From: DASVSE01 sp036399715 | Lineage (GTDB): Bacteria; Bacteroidota; Rhodothermia; Rhodothermales; Rubricoccaceae | Direction: 5' to 3' | NCBI GenBank assembly: GCA_036399715.1 | Contig: DASWMO010000225.1 | Span: forward strand, 1 to 24,400 | DNA: 24,400 nt | Shown here: piece by piece, positions 16,174 through 23,618 of the stretch | Numbering within the stretch: position 1 is the first letter of the stretch | How the letters are laid out: every line of letters starts with the position of its first letter | Program-made: the position numbers and the translations under genes | The notes under the pieces: generated by a model | The model's database searches: none | Told to the model about the DNA's origin: nothing | The model's input: only the letters and a program-made list of their open reading frames with translations

Positions 16174-18531
16174 TTACAGGCGCGCTTTCCGAGCATGTGC
16201 CGGCGGCCCGCCGCGTTCGGCCCATGCCATCATTGTCACCTGGTGGTCGTGCGCGTAGCGCCCCGGGGCAGCCCGGACGTACCGGCCGTCTGCACCGAGC
16301 GTCCACGCGCGGACGGTGTCGCGGAGTGCGCTCCAGAGGATCGCCCGGAGGCGGTCGCGGAGGGCCGCGTCACGGACCGGCACGATGGCCTCGACGCGGT
16401 CGTCGAGGTTGCGCCGCTGCCAGTCGGCCGAGCCGATGAAGACGCGCGGGTCGCCGCCGTTGCCGAACCAGAAGATGCGGTCGTGCTCCAGAAACCGCCC
16501 GACGATGGAGCGGACCCGGATGCGGTCCGAGATGCCCGGAAGGCCGGGCCGCAGCCGGCAGTGGCCCCGCACGACAAGGTCGATCTCCACGCCCGCCTGC
16601 GACGCGGCGTAGAGCGCGGCGATGATGGCGGGGTCTTCGATGGCGTTCATCTTGGCCACGATGCGCCCGACCTCGCCGCTCTGTGCGCGCTCCGCCTCGG
16701 CCGCGATGCGCTTCAGAAAGCGCCGGCGCATCGCCTCGGGAGCGACGAGCAGGCGCGCGTAGCGCGTCCGCGAGGCCGAGCCCGTGAGGGCGTGGAAGAG
16801 CTGCGCCGCGTCGCGCCCGATCTCGGCGTCAGCCGTGAACAGGCCGAGGTCCGTGTACAGCCGGGCCGTGGACGGGTTGTAGTTGCCCGTCCCGAAGTGG
16901 ACGTACGTCCGGAGCCCATCGGGCTCGTCGCGCACGACGAGGGCCGTCTTGGCGTGCGTCTTGAGGCCGGGAAGCCCGAAGGCGACGTGCGCGCCGGCGT
17001 CTTCGAGCACGCGCGCCCACTCGATGTTGTTGGCCTCGTCGAAGCGCGCCTGCACCTCGACCAGAACCGCGACCTGCTTGCCCTTCTCAGCTGCGCGCAC
17101 GAGCGCGTGGACGATCGGGCTGTCGTCGCTCGTGCGGTAGAGGGTCAGCTTAACGGCGAGCACGGCCGGGTCATCGGCTGCCGACTCGACGAACCGCTGC
17201 ACGGAGGCCCCGAACGACTCGAACGGGTGGTGGACGAGCACGTCGCCGGCTCGGATCGCGTCGAACACGGATCCGTCAGCCGTCCCGCGGAGGGCGGGCG
17301 GGACGGCGGCCGTCCACGGCGCGAAGGCGACCACTGCAGGGTCGGGCGCATCCCGCGTCATGCGCGTCGCAAGCTCCCCGAGACCGCTGAGGTCCACGAG
17401 CCCCTCGACAGGCCACACATCCGCCGGGTCTAGGTCAAGCTCGCGCGTGAGCAGCGTTCGCACCCGCTCGGGCATGTGGGCGTCGGCTTCGAGGCGGACG
17501 GCGTCGGCGAACTGCCGTTCGCGCAGTTCCTCGGAGATCATCGCGACCAGGTCGTCGGCCTCGCCGCCGGCCCGCTCGATGGCGGCGCTGCGCGTGACGC
17601 GGAAGGCCCACGCGCCGCGCACCTCCATCCCGGCAAACAGCCCGCCGACGTTGGCCCGAATCAGGCTCTCGACGGCCACGACGGCGCCCGGATCGTCCGC
17701 GACGGGCAGGAAGCGCCCGCGCGTGAGCGGCACCTTGAGGCGCGCAAAGTGGTCCGTCTCGCGCGCCGGCCCGCGCCCCGGCCGGCGCAGGACAACGGCG
17801 AGCGAGAGGGACTGGTTGGAGATGAACGGGAAGCGGCGCCCGCGGTCCACGGCCAGCGGCGTGAGCAGGGGAAAGAGGGCGCGCTCGAAGTGCGCGTCGA
17901 GGACGGCGCGTGCGGACTCGCTCACGCTCTCGACGGGCACGACGCGCAGGCCCGCCTCGGCGAGCAGGGGTTGCAGCGTCTCGGTCCATGCCCCGTGCAG
18001 AGCGGCCCACATCGGCGCGAGGGCGTCGCGAACAAGGCGGTCCTGCTCAGCCGGCGTCCGCCCGTCGGGGCTGAGGCGGGTCACGCCTGCGGCTACCTGC
18101 TGCCGCAGCCCGCCGACGCGCGTCCGGACGAACTCGTCGAGGTTGCGGGCCGTGATGGCGGCAAAGCGGACGCGCTCGGCGAGGGGAATGGATGGATCGA
18201 GGGCCTGCGCGAGCACGCGCCAGTTGAAGTCGATCCAGCTCAACTCGCGGTTGAGGAGCAGGAGGGGACTTGCGAGGTCAACATCTGTCGACACGGCCCG
18301 TGGTGCCACCGCGCGTGGAATCGAGGCTCGCGGTGGACACGCCGCCTGCGTAAACCGCCCCCGCCGGATGCATGTCACGACGCCGCGCCGCGCGAGGTCG
18401 CGGACGGCCGCCTCGGCCGAGCGCGGCACGTAGCCCAAGCCAGGCGCGACGGCGCGCACGTCGGGCATCCCGAACAAGTCGGGGAGCGCGGCGAGTAGCG
18501 CTTGGCGACGTGTGGAGAGGGGAGAGGCCAT
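16174..18531 (-). CDS. ppk1: polyphosphate kinase 1 with winged-helix-like N-terminal extension
   Basis: A 785-residue enzyme that makes polyphosphate reversibly from ATP. The PPK1 body begins at about residue 88 (SPLLLLNRELSWIDFN). It contains SNQSLSLAV and the two phospholipase-D-like kinase domains with the phosphorylated His526 in GLKTHAK, the second His545 in YVHFGTGNYN, ARLYTDLGLFTAD, and the C-terminal VFIGSADWQRRNLDDR. The family is usually about 690-710 residues. The first 80 residues here are extra and look like a winged helix: a helix around 39-50 (EAAVRDLARRG) followed by a wing-like VVTCIRRGRF. A GTG at 18294 (Val80) would give a normal 706-residue PPK1, so the extension depends on start choice. 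The ATG at 18531 is 29 bases after the mfd stop. An mfd-ppk-gluQ operon is likely. Confidence 0.95.
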   Translation of the reverse strand: MASPLSTRRQALLAALPDLFGMPDVRAVAPGLGYVPRSAEAAVRDLARRGVVTCIRRGRFTQAACPPRASIPRAVAPRAVSTDVDLASPLLLLNRELSWIDFNWRVLAQALDPSIPLAERVRFAAITARNLDEFVRTRVGGLRQQVAAGVTRLSPDGRTPAEQDRLVRDALAPMWAALHGAWTETLQPLLAEAGLRVVPVESVSESARAVLDAHFERALFPLLTPLAVDRGRRFPFISNQSLSLAVVLRRPGRGPARETDHFARLKVPLTRGRFLPVADDPGAVVAVESLIRANVGGLFAGMEVRGAWAFRVTRSAAIERAGGEADDLVAMISEELRERQFADAVRLEADAHMPERVRTLLTRELDLDPADVWPVEGLVDLSGLGELATRMTRDAPDPAVVAFAPWTAAVPPALRGTADGSVFDAIRAGDVLVHHPFESFGASVQRFVESAADDPAVLAVKLTLYRTSDDSPIVHALVRAAEKGKQVAVLVEVQARFDEANNIEWARVLEDAGAHVAFGLPGLKTHAKTALVVRDEPDGLRTYVHFGTGNYNPSTARLYTDLGLFTADAEIGRDAAQLFHALTGSASRTRYARLLVAPEAMRRRFLKRIAAEAERAQSGEVGRIVAKMNAIEDPAIIAALYAASQAGVEIDLVVRGHCRLRPGLPGISDRIRVRSIVGRFLEHDRIFWFGNGGDPRVFIGSADWQRRNLDDRVEAIVPVRDAALRDRLRAILWSALRDTVRAWTLGADGRYVRAAPGRYAHDHQVTMMAWAERGGPPAHARKARL

Positions 18532-18560
18532 GCCGGAGGCTACGGACGCGCCCGCGCCCG

Positions 18561-21500
18561 TCACGCCGTAGCCGGCTCTGGGACCGCGCGTGCGACGAGG
18601 TCGGCGAGGACGGCTCGGGCGGCGTCGAGGGTCGGGACGTTCTGGATCACCGCCTGCAAGCGGCCTGCCTTGGTGTCTTTGAGGGCGTAGCGCCGGCCGG
18701 AGCCGTCGAGCGCGGCGAGGAAGGCGTGGAAGCGGTGCTCGTGGAAGTACGGGTCGTCCGCCTGGCCCGGGACTGTCAGGAACACGCGCTCGTTTTTCCA
18801 CGACACGCGCGACATCCGGAGTGCGAGCGCGAGCGGGCGCATCGCGGCGAGCGTCAGCAGCGTCTCGACCTCGGGCGGGGCCGGCCCGAAGCGGTCCACG
18901 ATCTCGGCCCGGAAGGCGTCGGCGCTCTCGTCCGTCGTGACGTCGGCGAGGCGGCGGTAGAGGTTGAGCCGCTCGACCGGATTGGCGACGTACGCCGGCG
19001 GAATGAACACGTCCGAGTCCGTCTCGACGGTCGGCTCGGCCGGCGGCGGGGCGGTGTCCTGGTCCGCGAAGACGTCCGCGAACTCGTCGCGGCGCAGCTC
19101 CTGCACGGCCTCGTCGAGAATCTTGTGGTACGTCTCGAAGCCCACGTCCTCGATAAAGCCGGACTGCTCGGCGCCGAGCATGTCGCCCGCGCCGCGGATG
19201 TCGAGGTCGCGCATCGAGAGGTTGAAGCCGGCCCCAAGATCCGAGAACTCCTCGACCGCCTGCAATCGCTGCCGCGCCTCACGTGTCAACGTCTGGATAC
19301 CCGGCACGAGCAGGTAGCAGAACGCCTTCTGGTCGTTGCGCCCGACGCGCCCGCGGAGCTGGTGCAGGTCTGCGAGCCCGTGGCGCTCGGCGTGGTTGAT
19401 GATGATCGTGTTAGCGTTCGATACGTCGAGCCCACTCTCGACGATGTTGGTGCAGACGAGCACGTCGAACTTTTTGTCCATGAAGTCCAGCATCGCCGAT
19501 TCCAGCTCGGCCGGCGGCATCTGGCCATGGGCGGTCCGGATGCGGATGTCGGGCACGAGGGCCTGGATGGAGGCCGACATCGCGTCGAGGGACTGGACGC
19601 GGTTGTGGATGAAGAAGACCTGTCCACCGCGGTTGACCTCGTACAGGAGCGCGTCGCGGATGAGGTCTTTCGAGAACGTGTGGATCTCGGTCACGACCGG
19701 CTGGCGGTTCGCGGGCGGCGTCTGGATGAGCGAGAGGTCCCGGGCGCCGAGGAGCGAGAACTGGAGCGTCCGCGGGATCGGCGTCGCCGTCAGCGTGAGC
19801 GTGTCCACGTCCGGGCGCATCTGCCGCAGCTTCTCCTTGGCGCCGACGCCGAACCGCTGCTCCTCGTCGACGACGAGCAGGCCGAGGTCCTTGAACCTGA
19901 CATCTTTCGAGAGCACGCGCTGTGTCCCGATGACGACATCGACCTGACCCTCGCCGATGGCTTTGGCCGTCTCCTTTTGCGTCGCAGCGGGCACGAAGCG
20001 GCTGAGTTGCGCGATGCGGACCGGGTAGCGGCCCAGCCGGCGCGTGAACGTCTCGGCGTGCTGCCGCGCGAGGACGGTCGTCGGGACGACGATGGCGACC
20101 TGCTTGCCGTCTTGGACGGCCTTGAATGCAGCTCGGATGGCGACCTCTGTCTTGCCGAACCCGACGTCCCCACAGACGAGACGATCCATCGGCGTCGGCT
20201 GCTGCATGTCGCTCTTGACGGCCTCAATGGCGGCCGCCTGGTCCACTGTCTCCTCGAACTCGAAGCCCGCTTCCAGCTCACGCTGCCAGATCGTGTCGCC
20301 CTTGAACGCGTACCCGACGGCCGCCTTGCGGGCGGCGTAGAGCTTGATGAGGTCGCGGGCGATGTCCTTGACCCGGCTCTTGGTGCGCGCCTTGAGGCGG
20401 TCCCACGCGCCCGTCCCGAGCTTGGTGAGCGCGGGCTGGTGCCCTTCTTTTCCGGTGTACTTGTGCAGCTTGTGGAGCGCCGTCAGGTTGACGAACAGCT
20501 CGTCCTGGCCGGCGAAGATGAGCCGGACGGCCTCCTGCTTGCGCTCGCGGACGGTAATCGTCTGGAGACCCGCGAACTTGCCGATCCCGTAGTCGACGTG
20601 GACGACGAAGTCGCCGGGGCGGAGTGCCTGGACGTCGCGGAGGCTCAGGCCGCCCTTGGCGCGTGCCCGCTTGCGCGCTGTCGGGCGGTGGTAGCGGTTG
20701 AAGATCTGGTGGTCCGTGTAGACGTTCAGACCTGCGTCCGGTAGCTCGAAGCCTTCGTGGAGCGACTCGACGATGAGTGTCGCGGGCGGGTCGATCCCGG
20801 CGTCCTCGTCGCCGCCTAGCAGGTCGAACAGCCGGTCGCGCTGGGAGCGGCTGTCACACAGAATGAGCGTCTCGGGCGACTCAGCGTCGCCGGCGCTTCG
20901 GCGCGCGAGCAGGTCGTCGCGCAGGCGGCGGACGTCGCCGCCGTAGCCCGGCTGCGGGCGGGCGCCGAGTTCGAGCGTTGCGTCGGCCGGAGCGCCTGAG
21001 AAAGTGCCGAAGCGGATCTGCGGGTGCCCACCGAGGAGTGCCTCGAACGCCTCACCCGACAGGTGGCGGGCGGGCGGCGGAGCGGGGCGGGCATCGGGCG
21101 GGAGGCTCTCGAAGGCTGTCGAAGCTGTTTCGTACCGCTCGCGAACGGCAGCGCTGAGGCGGTCGGCGTCGAACAGCGCGAGGGGAACGGCGGGCGGCAG
21201 AAAGGCCATGAGCGTCACGGCCTGAGCGCCGCCGTCCTGCGCGCTCGCCTCGCCGAGGTTCGGGACGAGGCGGGCAGCGTCGAGGCGGCTCACGGACCGC
21301 TGTGTCGCAGGGTCGAACTCGCGGACCGAGTCGACCTCGTCGCCGAAAAACTCCAGGCGGACGGGATAGCCGCCCGCAAACGGGTACACGTCCAGAATGC
21401 CACCGCGCAGCGCCATCTCGCCTGGAGCCGTCACGAACTCGACGATCTCGAAGCCCTGCCCGACGAGCCGCTCGACCAGCGCCTCGGGCTCGACACTCTC

Positions 21501-21980
21501 GCCGACGGCGACCGTCAGCGTCTCGACGGCGACCGTCTCGGGCGGTGGGACGAGGTCCGCGAGCGCCTCGACACTCGTCACGACGACGCCTCGGAAGCCG
21601 TCGCGGAGGCGCCCGAGCGCGTCGGCGCGCTGCACGAGCGGCAGGCTGTCGGTGAGTTGCTCGGCGTCGTACGGGTCGTGGCCCGTCGGCGGGAAGAACA
21701 GGACGCGGTCGTCGGAGCCGAGAATCTGTTCGAGATCCGAGCGCAAGTACTCCGCGCTCTCATTCTCGGCGAGGAGCGCGACGAGGATGCCGTCCGACTT
21801 TTTACCGCCAAAGGGTCCTTCGAGCAGATCCGCGAGCACGAAAGCAGGCAGCGACCCGACCGTTCCCTTGAGCCGGAGCCCGCCTCCAGGCGTCTGTGCA
21901 GCCGCCACCTCACGGACACGGCCGAAGAACGGAAGGGCTGCGAGGCGGAGGCGGAGGTCGGCGAGGGTCACAGGCAGCAA
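18561..21980 (-). CDS. mfd: transcription-repair coupling factor Mfd
   Basis: A 1139-residue ATP-dependent DNA translocase that removes RNA polymerase stalled at lesions and recruits UvrA. The N-terminal UvrB-like modules include FFPPTGHDPYD near residue 100 and GGILDVYPF near 200. The CarD-like RNA-polymerase interaction domain is near 455-480 (PGDFVVHVDYGIGKFAGL). The helicase motifs are Walker A GDVGFGKTE near 603, the Walker B variant DEEQRFG near 705, TATPIPRTL, and motif VI QLRGRVGR. The C-terminal TRCF domain includes YVANPVERLNLYRRLAD. There is no ATG near the N-terminus: the annotated start is TTG at 21980, and a GTG at 21971 is an equally good candidate. An 11-bp hairpin ends 8 bases upstream of the TTG. 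The gene is followed 29 bases later by ppk1. Confidence 0.97.
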   Translation of the reverse strand: MLPVTLADLRLRLAALPFFGRVREVAAAQTPGGGLRLKGTVGSLPAFVLADLLEGPFGGKKSDGILVALLAENESAEYLRSDLEQILGSDDRVLFFPPTGHDPYDAEQLTDSLPLVQRADALGRLRDGFRGVVVTSVEALADLVPPPETVAVETLTVAVGESVEPEALVERLVGQGFEIVEFVTAPGEMALRGGILDVYPFAGGYPVRLEFFGDEVDSVREFDPATQRSVSRLDAARLVPNLGEASAQDGGAQAVTLMAFLPPAVPLALFDADRLSAAVRERYETASTAFESLPPDARPAPPPARHLSGEAFEALLGGHPQIRFGTFSGAPADATLELGARPQPGYGGDVRRLRDDLLARRSAGDAESPETLILCDSRSQRDRLFDLLGGDEDAGIDPPATLIVESLHEGFELPDAGLNVYTDHQIFNRYHRPTARKRARAKGGLSLRDVQALRPGDFVVHVDYGIGKFAGLQTITVRERKQEAVRLIFAGQDELFVNLTALHKLHKYTGKEGHQPALTKLGTGAWDRLKARTKSRVKDIARDLIKLYAARKAAVGYAFKGDTIWQRELEAGFEFEETVDQAAAIEAVKSDMQQPTPMDRLVCGDVGFGKTEVAIRAAFKAVQDGKQVAIVVPTTVLARQHAETFTRRLGRYPVRIAQLSRFVPAATQKETAKAIGEGQVDVVIGTQRVLSKDVRFKDLGLLVVDEEQRFGVGAKEKLRQMRPDVDTLTLTATPIPRTLQFSLLGARDLSLIQTPPANRQPVVTEIHTFSKDLIRDALLYEVNRGGQVFFIHNRVQSLDAMSASIQALVPDIRIRTAHGQMPPAELESAMLDFMDKKFDVLVCTNIVESGLDVSNANTIIINHAERHGLADLHQLRGRVGRNDQKAFCYLLVPGIQTLTREARQRLQAVEEFSDLGAGFNLSMRDLDIRGAGDMLGAEQSGFIEDVGFETYHKILDEAVQELRRDEFADVFADQDTAPPPAEPTVETDSDVFIPPAYVANPVERLNLYRRLADVTTDESADAFRAEIVDRFGPAPPEVETLLTLAAMRPLALALRMSRVSWKNERVFLTVPGQADDPYFHEHRFHAFLAALDGSGRRYALKDTKAGRLQAVIQNVPTLDAARAVLADLVARAVPEPATA

Positions 21981-21988
21981 TGGAAACG

Positions 21989-22016
21989 GCCCCGAGTGCG
22001 TGGCGGCACTCGGGGC
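21989..22016 (-). terminator. 11-bp hairpin between the secreted-protein gene and mfd
   Basis: Arms gccccgagtgc (minus-strand reading, 22016-22006) and 21999-21989 pair perfectly over 11 bp with a 6-base loop. It lies 57 bases after the upstream gene's stop and 8 bases before the mfd start on the same strand, and is followed by cgtttcc, a poor U-tract. It may terminate the upstream transcript, act in the mfd leader, or both. A smaller 6-bp hairpin (22057-22062 with 22068-22073) follows the upstream stop directly. Confidence 0.6.
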
Positions 22017-22073
22017 GAAAAGGGGGAGCGGCCGGTACGCGAGTCGCGCCGCGGGGGTCCGGGCGCGCCGGAC

Positions 22074-22580
22074 TTACTCGGCAGACGCGAACAGGACCGT
22101 TCCAGCCGCTGTCTCGGTGACAGCAACGCCGCCAGCGGGGCTCGCCGGGTACGTCTCGCCGTCGAACTGGAGGCGCGACGTCCCGCCGTCTGCGTTCTGC
22201 AGGATCAGGTCCGCCCAGCCGTCGGTGCTCGTCTGCGCGACGACGACCGGGCCATGTGTCAGGCTGATCTCAGCAGCTGGGCGGAAGGCGCCCAGCTCCG
22301 CCACTTCCTCCGCATCAGTGATCGCTTCGAAGACGAGCAGCGTGCAGCCGCCCGATCCGCACCACGACGCAGACTCAAGCGAGACGAGCGCGTCCTGAGC
22401 GCCGTCCCCGTTCAGGTCGGCCCACTCCGTCCGCATCCGGATGTCCTCGTTCGGCGCGTCGAAGGGCGCGACGTAGGTCTGGACGGCCTCCATGAGAAGC
22501 GCCGCCTGGGAGGACGGAACGGTCGCCGTCGAGTCCGGCGGGGCGAGGAGAAGCGCGAGCGAGAGAAGGGCGGCGAACAT
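22074..22580 (-). CDS. secreted protein with a DxNxDG calcium-loop-like motif and WCGSGGC
   Basis: A 168-residue exported protein of unknown function. The ATG at 22580 precedes a short hydrophobic signal (FAALLSLALLLAPP); the longer open frame to 22619 is less likely. The motif WADLNGDGAQDALVSL around residues 53-68 resembles a calcium-binding DxNxDG loop as seen in FG-GAP or EF-hand-like repeats. It is followed by WCGSGGCTLLVFEA, in which the two Cys could form a disulfide. This pairing of a DLNGDG loop and a WCGSGGC stretch is a pattern I associate with small periplasmic or exported hypothetical proteins of many Gram-negative bacteria. It lies 72 bases downstream of murQ on the same strand and is followed by hairpins. 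A role at the cell envelope is plausible; the activity is unknown. Confidence 0.8.
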   Translation of the reverse strand: MFAALLSLALLLAPPDSTATVPSSQAALLMEAVQTYVAPFDAPNEDIRMRTEWADLNGDGAQDALVSLESASWCGSGGCTLLVFEAITDAEEVAELGAFRPAAEISLTHGPVVVAQTSTDGWADLILQNADGGTSRLQFDGETYPASPAGGVAVTETAAGTVLFASAE

Positions 22581-22652
22581 GGCGGACTGACCGAGTGACG
22601 TGTCCCCGATGCACTGCATGTGCCGTGCCCAATCCGCTCGGCCGTCACTCTG

Positions 22653-23618
22653 TCATGTGTTCGTCTCTGCCGTCTGCCGGTCTGTCGGATCGGCGGAGAC
22701 CCCGTCGACGGCTTGCCGCACAAACCCGTCTGCAGCGGCCAGACGCTCCCGCGCCGTCTCGACGTCGACGCCGGCGAGGCGCATCACGAGAGCCGTCTTG
22801 ACATGTCCGCCCGATGCCTCCATCACCTCCATGGCCTCCTCATAGGTGCAGCTGGTCGCGATCATCACGATCCGCCGCGAGCGCTCAACGAGCTTGGCGT
22901 TGGTGAGCCGGAGGTCCACCATGAGGTTGCCGTAGACCTTGCCGAGGCGCACCATCGCGGCCGTCGAGATCATGTTGAGGATCAACTTGGTCGCGGTCCC
23001 GCTCTTCATCCGCGTCGACCCCATCAGCACCTCTGGCCCGACGTCCGCGCAGATCGCGACGTCGACGTCCAGCGTGAACTGGGCGCGGGGGTTGCAGGTG
23101 ACGAAGAGCGTCCGGGCGCCGAGGGCGCGGGCGCGGGCGACGGCGGCGACGACGTAGGGCGTGCGACGGCTTGCGGCGATGCCGCAGACGACGTCGGCCG
23201 GCCCGACGCCGAGAGCGTCGAGGTCAGTCGCCCCGGCCGCCTCGTCGTCCTCCGCGCCTTCCTGAGCACGGAACATGGCCTCCCGGCCGCCTGCGATGAG
23301 GCCGACGATCGCGTCGGGGTCTGTCCCGAACGTCGGGGGGCACTCGGCGGCATCGAGCACGCCGAGGCGCCCGCTCGTTCCGGCGCCGACGTAGACGAGG
23401 CGCCCGCCCGCGCGGAGTGTATCGACGACGATCTCGACGGCCTGCGCGATGTATGGCAGTTCGGGCGTGACGGCCTCGACCGCGCGCCGGTCCTCGTCGT
23501 GGATGAGGCGCAGCGCGTCTGCGACGGACGCCTCGCCGAGGCCGCGCGAGCGCTCGTTGACCGATTCGGTCGTCAGCGTCGCGAGCTGGTCGAAGAGGAC
23601 GGGGGGAGCGTCAGGCAT
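22653..23618 (-). CDS. murQ: N-acetylmuramic acid 6-phosphate etherase
   Basis: A 321-residue cytosolic enzyme that removes the lactyl ether from MurNAc-6-phosphate to give GlcNAc-6-phosphate, a step in peptidoglycan recycling. It consists of a SIS-type sugar-isomerase fold with the motif VYVGAGTSGRLGVLDAAECP, in which Glu92 corresponds to the conserved catalytic acid, and QEGAEDD with Glu120 as the second conserved acid. Further family motifs are GIAASRRTPYV, TCNP, GSTRMKSGTATKLILNMIST, KVYGNLMVDL and the C-terminal helical domain SGGHVKTALVM. Length is normal (about 300). The start ATG at 23618 overlaps the stop of the upstream CHAT-domain gene by 8 bases, which suggests translational coupling. 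No murK/anmK kinase or PTS gene is visible beside it. Confidence 0.97.
   Translation of the reverse strand: MPDAPPVLFDQLATLTTESVNERSRGLGEASVADALRLIHDEDRRAVEAVTPELPYIAQAVEIVVDTLRAGGRLVYVGAGTSGRLGVLDAAECPPTFGTDPDAIVGLIAGGREAMFRAQEGAEDDEAAGATDLDALGVGPADVVCGIAASRRTPYVVAAVARARALGARTLFVTCNPRAQFTLDVDVAICADVGPEVLMGSTRMKSGTATKLILNMISTAAMVRLGKVYGNLMVDLRLTNAKLVERSRRIVMIATSCTYEEAMEVMEASGGHVKTALVMRLAGVDVETARERLAAADGFVRQAVDGVSADPTDRQTAETNT

Noticed and set aside
18372..20744. Long plus-strand open frame opposite mfd and the ppk1 start
   Set aside because: It is a shadow of mfd; no domain is recognisable and its composition is rich in Arg, Val, Asp and Glu as expected from the complementary codons.
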